64,000 bases of DNA, from the NCBI RefSeq assembly GCF_025154055.1, contig NZ_JAOALK010000056.1, positions 271,662 through 335,661 on the forward strand, given 5' to 3'. This document shows positions 40,441 to 49,260 of this stretch, one piece after another (within the stretch, counting starts at the first letter, position 1; each line of letters opens with the position of its first letter). Under the pieces are notes generated by a model. It saw only the letters and a list, made by a program, of their open reading frames with translations. It was not told where the DNA came from and ran no database searches. The stretch comes from Aquibacillus koreensis (GTDB lineage: Bacteria; Bacillota; Bacilli; Bacillales; Amphibacillaceae). The position numbers and the translations under genes are program-made.

Positions 40441-41076
40441 TCATCTTTTAACAGTTATAGCAATTCCATCCCCAATAGGAACAATGGTTGTCTTGTATTC
40501 CGGCAATTCCATTAACCAATCATTAAAAGATCTTAATTTTTTTGCAACGTTATTCAAACGATTTTTTTCGTTCGTTTGGCTTACAACCATGCCTTTAAAT
40601 AATACATTATCTGAAATGATGAGAGCATCATCCGTTAAATATTGACTATATATTTCAAAGAAACGCTTATATTGTCCCTTTGCAGCATCAATAAATAATA
40701 AATCATATGGACCTTTTAGTTTTGCCTCATTCTCCATTTCTAATGCATCACCAAACAATAAGTCCATCTGTTGCTGCTTTCCCCATGCTTGTACATTTCT
40801 AACAGCTTCATTATATCGAATCTCATCTCTTTCTATTGTTACAATACGAGCCGATGGGTTTGCCTCTAGCATTCGTAAAGCAGAATAACCAATTGCTGTA
40901 CCAATTTCTAAAATATTATTTGGTTGCTTTAAACGCACCATCTGCATAAGAAAATCTATACCTAGTGGCTCCATAATAGGTACTCGATTTTCTTTTGCAT
41001 AGTTTTCCAATTGTTGAACTTTTTCATCGTTTGGATCTAGGTGGTCCGTTAAATATCTTTCTAACTCGTGATCCAC
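40441..41076 (-). CDS. trmR: tRNA 5-hydroxyuridine methyltransferase TrmR (YrrM)
   Basis: The 211 residues are a class I O-methyltransferase of the catechol type with EIGTAIGYSALRM (about 56-68), DAAKGQY and DNVLFKG. The B. subtilis homologue YrrM (TrmR) methylates 5-hydroxyuridine at the tRNA wobble position to mo5U. It starts with GTG behind AAGGAGG. Positioned between mltG and udk as in B. subtilis. A U32-peptidase hydroxylase pair (TrhP1/P2) is not beside it. Confidence 0.9.
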   Translation of the reverse strand: MDHELERYLTDHLDPNDEKVQQLENYAKENRVPIMEPLGIDFLMQMVRLKQPNNILEIGTAIGYSALRMLEANPSARIVTIERDEIRYNEAVRNVQAWGKQQQMDLLFGDALEMENEAKLKGPYDLLFIDAAKGQYKRFFEIYSQYLTDDALIISDNVLFKGMVVSQTNEKNRLNNVAKKLRSFNDWLMELPEYKTTIVPIGDGIAITVKR

Positions 41077-41148
41077 TAACGCACGCCTCCTTGCATGACT
41101 TTTTAAAATCGTATTTGTAGAGTTATCGAACTTACGATTATAGTAAGC

Positions 41149-41182
41149 AGAAAAGCAGGGAATAGAAATCTCTACTCCCTAC
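41149..41182 (-). terminator. Terminator or hairpin downstream of mltG
   Basis: Minus strand arms GTAGGGA..TAGA and TCTA..TCCCTGC followed by TTTTC. Confidence 0.6.
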
Positions 41183-41188
41183 TACTTT

Positions 41189-42373
41189 TTATTCTTCTCT
41201 ATTTAAATATTGGTTTTTTAACCTTACATGTTCATCGTGCGTTTCTGCATAATAGATTTGCCCATTTGCAGCAAGAAAATACATATAATTTGTTTCTTCC
41301 GGTTCAAGTACAGAAGTTAAAGAGTTTTCACCAAAGTTAGAAATAGGTCCTATTGGTAAACCTACAATTTGATAGGTATTATACGGTGATTCTATCTCTA
41401 AGTAATCATATAAAACTCTATCTTTATGTTCACCTAATGCATATAATACAGTCGGATCTGTTTGTAGCATCATATCTGCTTCTAGGCGATTAAAGAACAC
41501 ACCTGCTATTCGCTTTCTTTCCTCTTCTGTTCTAGCCTCGTTCTCCACTAATGACGCCATCGTAATGGCTTCATGGACTGTCCAACCTTCAATAGCTGTT
41601 ATTTGGTCAATGTATGGCAGAACAACATCCCTTGTCTTTTTCAACATCGTGTGTACAATTGTATCTACACTAGGATTTTCTTCATAAAAATCATACGTTG
41701 CAGCAAATAAATAACCTTCCAAAGGTGTTCGAATGCCTTCTGCAAGTATCTTGTCCGATAGCAAGACCGGATAAGCATCCATAAGTACTTGAATATATTC
41801 AGGGTCCGATACGGTGTCTAAGAATTCATCTTTATCTATACTTGCTTTTTCCGCATAGATTTCCGCAATTTGTTCTATCGTTTTACCTTCCGGAATCGTA
41901 ACTGTAAACACTGCCTCTCTCATAACTCGACCTGTTTGTAATGAATCTGTTATTTCACTCAATGTCATAGAAGGAGACAAGGTGTATTCTCCGGCTTGAA
42001 AGTCAGCAGCATTATTAAACTTTATATAAAAACGATACATCATGCTATTTTTTATAATCCCGTTATCTTCAAGTATCGTAGCAATTTGGGAAGATGAAGA
42101 TCCCATTGGAATGACGATTTCTTTCATAGTTTCATTTTCTGGATCTAATGGTTGTAAGCCGGATTTTATATATCGGTAACCGGACATCCCTCCAACGGCA
42201 ATAGCAATCGTTATAACAACTAGTAGAATCGAAACAATCCTTCTAACTATCCGTGCATCTTCTCCGCGCTGTTTTCTTCGATCACGAAGGGTTGGACTCT
42301 TCTTTTTTTGTTGTTTGTTTTCAACTCGACGCTCTTCTTTTTGTTGATTCTTCTCATTATCTGACGTGGACAT
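41189..42373 (-). CDS. mltG: Endolytic murein transglycosylase MltG
   Basis: MltG cuts nascent glycan strands at the membrane and sets their length. The 394 residues have a basic Lys/Glu/Gln-rich N-terminus, a membrane helix (about 45-65), a LysM-like region with IPEGKTIEQIAEI, and the YceG domain with catalytic glutamate in MASLVENEAR (about residue 273). The ATG at 42373 follows AAAGGGGGA; a much longer reading is unsupported. Between yrzB and trmR, matching Bacillus. Confidence 0.93.
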   Translation of the reverse strand: MSTSDNEKNQQKEERRVENKQQKKKSPTLRDRRKQRGEDARIVRRIVSILLVVITIAIAVGGMSGYRYIKSGLQPLDPENETMKEIVIPMGSSSSQIATILEDNGIIKNSMMYRFYIKFNNAADFQAGEYTLSPSMTLSEITDSLQTGRVMREAVFTVTIPEGKTIEQIAEIYAEKASIDKDEFLDTVSDPEYIQVLMDAYPVLLSDKILAEGIRTPLEGYLFAATYDFYEENPSVDTIVHTMLKKTRDVVLPYIDQITAIEGWTVHEAITMASLVENEARTEEERKRIAGVFFNRLEADMMLQTDPTVLYALGEHKDRVLYDYLEIESPYNTYQIVGLPIGPISNFGENSLTSVLEPEETNYMYFLAANGQIYYAETHDEHVRLKNQYLNREE

Positions 42374-42609
42374 CGAATATCCCCCTTTCATCCGATATAT
42401 TATACTACAAACTTCGTCATGATTTCTATAAAATTGCGAAATCCACCATATTACGCATTTTATGTGTGATTTTTTTGGTTGAAGTGGTTTAGTTAAATGA
42501 CAGAGATTCTCGTTCATCTTAACTTAATTATCTTTGAGCAATTATCGAGTATTAATAAACAGATATGTCGGGTTCAACACTAACCTACTCTTAGGATTTC
42601 TTACTGGCG

Positions 42610-42957
42610 CATTAGCCTATGGATTCACGCTAACGCGTTTTATTGCACCTCTTTCTCACGCGTTAGCTCATAGTTCGCTCTCTGACGCGTTCGAATACAC
42701 CTCTTTCTTACGCGTTAGCTCATGGTGCGTTCTCTGACGCTTTCGAATACACCTCTTTCTTACGTGTTAGCTCATGGTGCGTTCTCTGACGCGTTCGAAT
42801 GCACCTCTTTCTTACGCGTTAGCTCATGGTGCGTTCTCTGACGCGTTCGAATACACCTCTTTCTTACGCGTTAGCTCATGGTTCGCTCTCTGACGCGTTC
42901 GAATACGCCTCTTTCTCACGCGTTAGCTCATGGTTCGCTCTCTGACGCGTTCGAATG
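42610..42957. repeat. 52-bp tandem repeat array upstream of mltG
   Basis: GTTAGCTCAT recurs at 42662, 42714, 42766, 42818, 42870 and 42922, exactly 52 bases apart, with a degenerate copy at 42610 and a partial last copy. Each unit has two ACGCGT (or variant) half-sites 25-27 bases apart, GTTAGCTCATGG, CTCTGACGCG and CACCTCTTTCTTACG. Copies differ by a few bases. The period is not a multiple of three and no coding frame is maintained. The 42374-43116 interval has no gene. Confidence 0.92.
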
Positions 42958-43076
42958 ACTCTCTTATTAGGTATTAGTTTAATTTTAATATTTTTTCCTC
43001 AAAGGAAAATAACTGTCTGCTTTCAAATAATTCCGCCAAAATCATAAAGTCTATTCCTACAAATATATGAGGGTAC

Positions 43077-43118
43077 AAAAAAATGCACCTCCTCTATTAA
43101 GAGGAGGTACATTTTTTT
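43077..43118 (-). terminator. yrzB terminator
   Basis: Stem ACCTCCTC / GAGGAGGT with flanking A-run and T-run; overlaps the yrzB stop and also works as a bidirectional stop. Confidence 0.88.
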
Positions 43119-43398
43119 AATTATCTTCTTCATCTGCTAATGTGTTTAGCATTTCTTCAACCATTTCCCACTCTTCATCAGACTCGATTTGGAATAAAGA
43201 CAAGTCATCTTCATTCGTTTGGTCCTCATATCGAAAAGCAAAAACTTCGACCTCTTCGTCATCTTTTTGCTCTACTGGTACAACCGCAATATAAGAGTGA
43301 CCAGTTTGATCTACATCAAATGTGAATAACACCTCAAATAAGTGTTCTTCTCCATTTTCGTCAGGAATGATAATTCGCTCTTTTTCTTCTAAAGCCAT
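43117..43398 (-). CDS. yrzB: DUF1292 family protein YrzB
   Basis: A 93-residue, very acidic protein starting MALEEKERIIIPDENGEEHLFEVLFTFDV, with YIAVVPVE and the ending EEWEMVEEMLNTL typical of DUF1292. Function unknown. Last gene of the alaS-yrzL-ruvX-yrzB run, 15 bases after ruvX. Acidic composition may mean a protein-binding role (inference). Confidence 0.92.
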   Translation of the reverse strand: MALEEKERIIIPDENGEEHLFEVLFTFDVDQTGHSYIAVVPVEQKDDEEVEVFAFRYEDQTNEDDLSLFQIESDEEWEMVEEMLNTLADEEDN

Positions 43399-43413
43399 TC
43401 CTTCACCTCCAAA

Positions 43414-43833
43414 TTATTGATTTGAATCAAGATAACCTTGCAAGATCATGGATGCAGCCATCTTGTCGATTACTTTTTTTCTTTTCTTTCTACTTACATC
43501 TGCTTCTAACAGCACTCGCTCCGCAGCCATTGTTGTTAAACGTTCATCCCAGAGCACTATTTTCAAGTTGAATTTCTCTTTTAAGTAATCTGCGAACAGC
43601 ATCGAAGCTTCACCACGTTCACCAATTGATCCATTCATATTCTTCGGTAATCCAACTACCGCTTCTTGAATATCATGTTCTGAAATGATTTTAGCCAATT
43701 CATCGTAAGCACTGTCTATTTCTGACTCGTTCCATTTAATGGTTGTTAACCCCTGGGCTGTCCAACCTAGCGCATCACTAATAGCAACGCCAATTGTTTT
43801 TGACCCAACATCTAAGCCCATTTTTTTCATCAT
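43414..43833 (-). CDS. ruvX: Putative Holliday junction resolvase RuvX (YqgF family)
   Basis: RuvX/YqgF-type RNase H-fold nuclease linked to 16S rRNA 5'-end processing and possibly Holliday-junction cleavage. In 139 residues [15 protein letters not shown] (about 6-20), [10 protein letters not shown] and LWDERLTT appear, with the acidic active-site pattern. ATG overlaps the last base of the upstream IreB gene (TAATG), implying coupled translation. Confidence 0.94.
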   Translation of the reverse strand: MMKKMGLDVGSKTIGVAISDALGWTAQGLTTIKWNESEIDSAYDELAKIISEHDIQEAVVGLPKNMNGSIGERGEASMLFADYLKEKFNLKIVLWDERLTTMAAERVLLEADVSRKKRKKVIDKMAASMILQGYLDSNQ

Positions 43834-44099
43834 TAAGCCTCTTTATTCTGATCTAGATAAAACTTAACAAGTTCTTCGATTAACTCGTCTCTTTCAATCC
43901 GTCTAATAAGGTTTCTCGCATCTTTATGTCTAGGAATATATGCTGGATCTCCTGACAACAGATAACCTACAATTTGATTAATTGGGTTATAGCCTTTTTC
44001 TCTTAATGCTTCATGTACGGTTAGCAATACTTCTTTGACACTTTCATCAAAGGGTTCTTCTGAAAAATTAAATTTCATTGTTTTATCCATTGATTCCAT
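43833..44099 (-). CDS. yrzL: IreB family regulatory phosphoprotein (YrzL)
   Basis: An 88-residue UPF0297/IreB family protein. In enterococci IreB is phosphorylated by the kinase IreK and regulates cephalosporin resistance. The block [21 protein letters not shown] is the family hallmark, and TMKFNF near the N-terminus contains the phosphorylatable Thr position. The ATG at 44099 gives [12 protein letters not shown], in line with homologues. Between alaS and ruvX. Confidence 0.94.
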   Translation of the reverse strand: MESMDKTMKFNFSEEPFDESVKEVLLTVHEALREKGYNPINQIVGYLLSGDPAYIPRHKDARNLIRRIERDELIEELVKFYLDQNKEA

Positions 44100-44195
44100 G
44101 GAAACACCCCACATTCTTCATATTACCGAATCACCTTTTACAAATAACTGTATCATCTTTTACCATTATATCGTTTATAGAAACCAAATGACAAA

Positions 44196-46832
44196 TTATG
44201 AATTAGATTTTATATAAATTTCTGCATATTTTAATGCATCTGCTAACTGATCTGGGTTTTTACCACCGGCTTGTGCCATGTCTGGACGACCGCCACCGCC
44301 GCCTCCACAACGTTGTGCAGTTTCTTTAATTAAGTTACCAGCATGATAGCCCTTTGCAATTAAATCTTTTGTTACACCTGCTGATAGTTGCACTTTGCCA
44401 TTGTTCACAGAGCCAAGCAAAATTATACCTGAATCAAGCTTTTGTTTAAGATCATCTACCATTTTACGTAACTGGTTCATATCTTGTACATCTACTTGGC
44501 GAGATAGTAATTTCACTCCATCTACTTCTTGCACGTAGTCTAAAATAGATGATGCTTCCAAGTTCGATAGTTTTGCATGTAATGATTCATTTTCTTTCTG
44601 CACATCTTTTAACTCTTGGAATAAGCCATCAATACGACTAATCACCTTATCTTCAGCTACTTTTAATAACTTTGCAGCATCTGTTAATGTTTGATGTTTC
44701 GCGCTTAGATAATTGTATGCACCTTTTCCAGTAGTAGCTTCAATTCTACGTGTTCCTGCGCCTATTCCCGATTCAGAAGTAATCTTAAACAATCCTATTT
44801 CCGCAGTATTATAGACGTGACAACCACCACAAAGCTCAATACTGTAGTCTCCTACTTTTACGACACGAACAATATCTCCATATTTTTCGCCAAATAGCGC
44901 CATAGCACCCATTTGTTTAGCTTCATCAATCGTATGATTATTTATTACTACTGGTAGGGTAGCCCAAATTTTTTCATTTACAATAGCTTCAATTTGCTCT
45001 AATTCCTGTTCACTTACAGATCCAAAGTGTGAGAAGTCAAAACGTAATCGTTCTGTTGCAACAAGGGAACCAGCTTGATTTACATGTTCGCCTAACACAT
45101 CTTTTAATGCCTGATGTAATAAGTGTGTTGCTGTATGATTTTTTACAATAGAGGTTCTTGAAGTACGCTCTACCACTGCACGTACTTTATCTCCTTTTGT
45201 AATCGTCCCCTCTGTTACGACAACACGATGAAGATTTTGTCCTTTTGGTGCTTTTTGTACATCTTTCACGACAGCTTTCCCATGCTCTGTGTAAAGGACA
45301 CCCGCATCTGCGATCTGACCACCACTTTCTGCATAGAAAGGTGTTTCTTCTAGAATGATAAATACTTCCTGGTTTGCAGTTGCTTTCTCTGCAAACGACT
45401 TGTCCTCTACAATTTCAGAAATAACTGTATCTATCTCTAACACATCATAGCCAACAAACGCACTTTTCACATCCACTTCACTTAAGACACCATCTTGAAT
45501 TTGCATGGAATCAACTTTTGTACGCGCTTGACGAGCACGATCACGTTGTTTGTTCATTTCCTCTTCAAAACCTGCTTCATCAATGGTGAATCCTGCTTCT
45601 TGTACATATTCCTCTGTTAATTCCTTTGGAAAGCCATATGTGTCATATAGTCTAAAGACTTCTGTTCCAGGAAATACATTGCTTCCTTTTTGTTTTTCCG
45701 ATTCTATTATTTCTGAAAGGATGGATAAACCTTCATGTAATGTTTCATGGAATCGCTCTTCTTCTGTTTGGATGACATTTTGAATAAACGCTACTTTATC
45801 CTCTACTTCCGGATAAAAGTCCTTCATTATCGCTCCAACTGTTGGGACTAACTGGAACATAAATGGCTTTTCAATCCCAATTTGCTTCGCATAACGCACT
45901 GCTCTTCTTAATAGTCTTCTTAATACATACCCACGGCCTTCATTGGAAGGAAGCGCACCATCGCTTATTGCAAAAGAAACCGTACGAATATGGTCGGCAA
46001 TGACTTTATAAGACACATCACTTTCACTACTTTGTCCATAATTGACCGATGCTATTTCTTCTGTCTTTTTAATTAATGGTAAAAACAAATCCGTTTCAAA
46101 GTTTGTTGGGGTATCCTGAATCACACATACCATACGTTCAAGCCCCATACCTGTATCAATATTTTTCTTTGGAAGCGGTGTGTACGTATCATCTGGATTA
46201 TGGTTAAATTGCGAAAATACGAGGTTCCATATTTCTAGGTAACGCTCATTTTCCCCACCAGGATAAAGTTCAGGATCTTCTGGGTTATTTCCGTATGCTT
46301 CACCACGATCATAGAAAATCTCCGTATTTGGTCCACTCGGTCCCTCACCAATATCCCAAAAATTCTCTTCTAAACGTATAATTCGTTCTTCCGGTAATCC
46401 GATTTTATCTTTCCATAAATAAAATGCTTCATCGTCCTCTGGGTGTACAGTAACAGATAAACGGTCCTTCTCAAACCCAATCCATTTTTCACTTGTTAAG
46501 AACTCCCAAGCAAATTCAATAGCTTCTTCTTTAAAATAATCTCCTATAGAAAAATTGCCTAGCATCTCAAAGAATGTATGGTGTCTTGCCGTGTATCCAA
46601 CGTTTTCAATATCATTGGTACGAATTGACTTTTGTGCATTTACAATACGAGGGTTATCAGGAATAACACGTCCATCAAAATATTTTTTTAATGTTGCTAC
46701 ACCACTATTAATCCAGAGTAAGGTAGGATCCTCTTTAGGAACTAAGGATGCGCTTGGCTCCACTCTATGTCCTTTTTCTTTAAAGAAATCTAAATACATT
46801 TGCCGAACTTGTGCTGAAGTTAACTGCTTCAT
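44196..46832 (-). CDS. alaS: Alanine--tRNA ligase
   Basis: Class II synthetase of 878 residues. An N-terminal catalytic domain (about 1-250), tRNA-recognition region, editing domain with [11 protein letters not shown] (about 565) and CGGCHV (about 665), and a C-terminal C-Ala domain ending [17 protein letters not shown]. Controlled by the T-box leader upstream with a GCU alanine specifier. Length and motifs are complete. Confidence 0.99.
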   Translation of the reverse strand: MKQLTSAQVRQMYLDFFKEKGHRVEPSASLVPKEDPTLLWINSGVATLKKYFDGRVIPDNPRIVNAQKSIRTNDIENVGYTARHHTFFEMLGNFSIGDYFKEEAIEFAWEFLTSEKWIGFEKDRLSVTVHPEDDEAFYLWKDKIGLPEERIIRLEENFWDIGEGPSGPNTEIFYDRGEAYGNNPEDPELYPGGENERYLEIWNLVFSQFNHNPDDTYTPLPKKNIDTGMGLERMVCVIQDTPTNFETDLFLPLIKKTEEIASVNYGQSSESDVSYKVIADHIRTVSFAISDGALPSNEGRGYVLRRLLRRAVRYAKQIGIEKPFMFQLVPTVGAIMKDFYPEVEDKVAFIQNVIQTEEERFHETLHEGLSILSEIIESEKQKGSNVFPGTEVFRLYDTYGFPKELTEEYVQEAGFTIDEAGFEEEMNKQRDRARQARTKVDSMQIQDGVLSEVDVKSAFVGYDVLEIDTVISEIVEDKSFAEKATANQEVFIILEETPFYAESGGQIADAGVLYTEHGKAVVKDVQKAPKGQNLHRVVVTEGTITKGDKVRAVVERTSRTSIVKNHTATHLLHQALKDVLGEHVNQAGSLVATERLRFDFSHFGSVSEQELEQIEAIVNEKIWATLPVVINNHTIDEAKQMGAMALFGEKYGDIVRVVKVGDYSIELCGGCHVYNTAEIGLFKITSESGIGAGTRRIEATTGKGAYNYLSAKHQTLTDAAKLLKVAEDKVISRIDGLFQELKDVQKENESLHAKLSNLEASSILDYVQEVDGVKLLSRQVDVQDMNQLRKMVDDLKQKLDSGIILLGSVNNGKVQLSAGVTKDLIAKGYHAGNLIKETAQRCGGGGGGRPDMAQAGGKNPDQLADALKYAEIYIKSNS

Positions 46833-46882
46833 TATTCTAGCCTCCTAATTTAGTTATGTTCATTTCATTTGGTTTAAAACGT

Positions 46883-47139
46883 AAAAAAACTCTCATTCCT
46901 GCTATAAAAGCAGGGACGAGAGTTGTTCGCGGTACCACCCTGATTATGAATTATTGACATAATCCATCACCTTGATTGCAATAACGGCGCAAAACCGGCG
47001 AGCTTTAACCCGCACTCTGAACTAGCTTCCATGACCCTTCATTTAGGACTTCTTCCAGCCTTAGGAAATCCCTCTCTTAAAATGGTCTGTCATGTACTCT
47101 TGTTCTTCAATGCATTCAATATATGTATCTCACTATGCT
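46883..47139 (-). ncRNA. T-box riboswitch leader of alaS
   Basis: Reading the minus strand from about 47139: Stem I with base GAAC/GTTC and distal arm CATGAC/GTCATG, specifier loop GAAGCTA giving GCU (alanine; positions 47024-47026), the T-box TGGTACCGCG (46928-46937), and a terminator CTCTCGTCCCTGCT / AGCAGGAATGAGAG followed by 7 Ts (46883-46922). Uncharged tRNA-Ala should favour the antiterminator. This fills the 46833-47169 interval. Confidence 0.95.
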
Positions 47140-47145
47140 AGCATA

Positions 47146-47173
47146 TTATAGAAAAATTTTATAGGATTGTCAA
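47146..47173 (-). promoter_or_regulatory. Sigma-A promoter of the alaS leader
   Basis: Minus strand TTGACA (47168-47173), 17-base spacer, TATAAT (47146-47151): a consensus promoter overlapping the end of the preceding transporter gene. Confidence 0.92.
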
Positions 47174-48234
47174 CGTCCAGCACGAAAAGCTTTCGTGTGC
47201 ATTACGATCACTTTAATGACAGATAAAATAGGGACTGCTACAATCATACCAATAATACCACCAACCTCGCCTCCAACTAAGAGGGCAAAGATAATTAAAA
47301 TTGGATGAATGTTAATACTTTTCCCAACAATAAAAGGCGATAACAGATTTCCCTCTATAATTTGCACGATAAACACCGCAATGATGACATAAAGAACCAT
47401 TTTACCTGATATGGTAAAAGCAATAATAACTGCTGGAACTGCTCCTAAGATAGGACCGAAATAGGGAATGATATTTGTAATTCCCATTATAATCGCCAAA
47501 ATAAGCGGGTACTCCATATCAATAAACCACAAAATTCCATACGTTGTTAAGCTAACAAAAAAACAAACAAGTAATTGCCCTCGTATATAATCCCCAAGAC
47601 TTTTGTCAATTTTATCAAATAACTCTTTCCCATCTTCTCGATACTTTTTTGGTGTGAGCTTCCACATAGATGACTGTATTAGCTTAAAATCTTTTAACAT
47701 ATAAAACACTAAGACAGGAATGACCGCAATCACAATAACGACATCCATAAGCTTCGTCACTTGCATAACAATATTGGTTAGCAGCGTTCCGATCATATCT
47801 TCTAAATCATGAAAAAACTCATCCATTTTATCATGAACTGTTTCAGGTAAGAAAGATGTGCTTTCGTACACTTCGTAAATTGCTTGCCGATACATATCCA
47901 TAAAGTGAGGCAGATTTTCATTCAAATCTTTTAATTGATTAATAAAAGGCGGATATGCTTTGTATAATACATAACCTAACCCACCAAAAAATATTAGATA
48001 GATTCCGATGATTGCAAACCATCTTGGATAATTATATTTATGAAGTTTTTCTATTAATGGATGAAGCAAATAGGCGATTAACCCAGCAATTATAAATGGT
48101 GCTAAAATACGAAACACAACAGATAATAAAGAACGGTAAAACGGAAATAAGATAGTTAATAAATAGATAAACAAAAATAATAAAATACCAATTAGAATCC
48201 AATACAAAAATCGCATTTTTTTCTGATTAAACAT
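47170..48234 (-). CDS. AI-2E family transporter (YrrI)
   Basis: A membrane protein of the AI-2E/PerM family, 354 residues, with about seven to eight helices. Family exporters are involved in autoinducer-2 or sodium/proton traffic; this substrate is unknown. GNLLSPFIVGKSINIHPILIIFALLVGG is near the C-terminus (about 295-325), a family block. The ATG at 48234 follows AGAGGAG; a longer frame (from 48282) would add a polar stretch. Located directly upstream of alaS, as yrrI is in B. subtilis. Confidence 0.85.
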   Translation of the reverse strand: MFNQKKMRFLYWILIGILLFLFIYLLTILFPFYRSLLSVVFRILAPFIIAGLIAYLLHPLIEKLHKYNYPRWFAIIGIYLIFFGGLGYVLYKAYPPFINQLKDLNENLPHFMDMYRQAIYEVYESTSFLPETVHDKMDEFFHDLEDMIGTLLTNIVMQVTKLMDVVIVIAVIPVLVFYMLKDFKLIQSSMWKLTPKKYREDGKELFDKIDKSLGDYIRGQLLVCFFVSLTTYGILWFIDMEYPLILAIIMGITNIIPYFGPILGAVPAVIIAFTISGKMVLYVIIAVFIVQIIEGNLLSPFIVGKSINIHPILIIFALLVGGEVGGIIGMIVAVPILSVIKVIVMHTKAFRAGR

Positions 48235-48306
48235 GCCCGCTGGCTCCTCTATCTTTTTATTGTACTTTGCATGGATAACCACATTAAACTATGAATGAAA
48301 GGAATA

Positions 48307-48333
48307 ACCCCTGCCAACATAATTGACAAGGGT
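48307..48333. terminator. Weak hairpin upstream of the AI-2E gene
   Basis: ACCCCTGCCAA and TTGACAAGGGT arms pair with G-U contacts; no T-run. Possibly terminates the small zinc-ribbon gene. It resembles the hairpins at 2938 and 15694. Confidence 0.4.
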
Positions 48334-48396
48334 ATAAAGCTGCTCATAAATATCTAGTTTCTTATTTTTTGAAAACTAGTAGTTCATTCTAGCATT

Positions 48397-48585
48397 TTAT
48401 AATTGCAGTCTTCTTTCATCTTCAGAAAATAAATCATTTAAGGAACTTAAAGATCCATCTGGTTCCACTTGGTGAACATCTAATACTTCGTTTACAAGAG
48501 ATAACTCTATAAAGCAATTCCAACAATAGAATTGTTGATTTCCTATTTTCCCTATGTTTTTTCCTTTGCAATTTGGGCAATGCAT
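48397..48585 (-). CDS. Zinc-ribbon small protein
   Basis: A 62-residue protein starting MHCPNCKGKNIGKIGNQQFYCWNCFIEL with C-x-x-C twice (C3-C6 and C21-C24), a zinc-ribbon, followed by an acidic tail. AAGGAG lies upstream of the ATG. It resembles small uncharacterised genes (yrzQ/yrzR area) between yrrI and recD2 in Bacillus; I do not recognise the name with certainty. Function unknown. Confidence 0.7.
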   Translation of the reverse strand: MHCPNCKGKNIGKIGNQQFYCWNCFIELSLVNEVLDVHQVEPDGSLSSLNDLFSEDERRLQL

Positions 48586-48683
48586 GATTCTAGCAACTCC
48601 TTGAACTTCTCGTATAATTTAGTACAAGTATGTCCAAAAATCACACCACTATACATAGATTTCCCATAGCTTAGTACACAATT

Positions 48684-48930
48684 TGCATATACTGTGCAGT
48701 AACAATTTCATGTCATAGAAATAGTGAAGTGTTATAAGCCGTTCCGGCAGAATACTTCGCTTTCCGAGGAGGAATCACGAAAAATCCCAAAACCCGGCAT
48801 TTTCTAAGATCAGATTCCTCTTGCGGGCACGGCCTCAGCCTCCTCGTGGAAAGGGCACCACTGCGGGGTCTTCACCTCGCGCTATTCCCGCAGGAGTCTT
48901 CGTATTCTGCCTCCACTGTTTTGTGCTTTC
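48684..48930. repeat. GC-rich palindromic element, type I copy (R3) with internal hairpin insert
   Basis: Begins with GCATATACTGTGCAGTAAC and AGTGAAGTGTTATAA, then CCGTTCCGGCAGAATACTTCGC, and ends CAGGAGTCTTCGTATTCTGCC. It is the reverse complement of much of R5 (57345-57695). A 57-base segment (48767-48823) with its own arms AGGAGGAATC / GATTCCTCTT is inserted relative to R5. Part of the geneless 48586-49238 interval. Confidence 0.85.
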
Positions 48931-49033
48931 TACTCATTGATTCTTTTGGAAAAATGATACAAAAATAATACATCTAGGAATTACATTTTTAAATAAAAAC
49001 CGTTACTAGTTAATGCGTGTATCATTATTTTGA

Positions 49034-49190
49034 AGCAGTTATTAGCGGAGCAATTGCAATTGGCGACACTCCTACGGGAACAGCGCGAGCCGAAGATCCA
49101 CTCAGGAGCGTACATTGCGACTGAGTTAGCTGAGGCCGTGCCCGTGGAAAGGGAGCCAATTGCACTTGCGGAGCGGGTGGGATAGTTACG
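49034..49190. repeat. GC-rich palindromic element, type II copy (R4)
   Basis: Arms GCAATTGCAATTGGC and GCCAATTGCACTTGC, with inner CACTCAGGAGCG/TGCGACTGAGT. Clearly homologous to R2 (21324-21472), in the same order and orientation relative to its type I neighbour. Confidence 0.87.
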
Positions 49191-49227
49191 ACGGATTTTC
49201 TATCAACTATGCAATAAATTTAGCAAT

Positions 49228-49260
49228 ATAAAAAGCCCTTATAGGAAATCATAAGGGCTT
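49228..49260 (-). terminator. recD2 terminator
   Basis: AAGCCCTTAT / ATAAGGGCTT stem followed by TTTATA on the minus strand; overlaps the last codons of recD2. Confidence 0.88.

Noticed and set aside
42534..42737. Possible 67-residue plus-strand gene over the 52-bp repeats
   Set aside because: The repeat period is not a multiple of three, no ribosome site precedes it and the sequence is explained by the array.
42610..42957. CRISPR array
   Set aside because: Units are directly adjacent with no unique spacers, and no cas genes are nearby.
48684..49190. tRNA or rRNA remnant suggested by high GC
   Set aside because: I find no cloverleaf, no CCA end and no rRNA signature; the segment is the repeated palindromic element.
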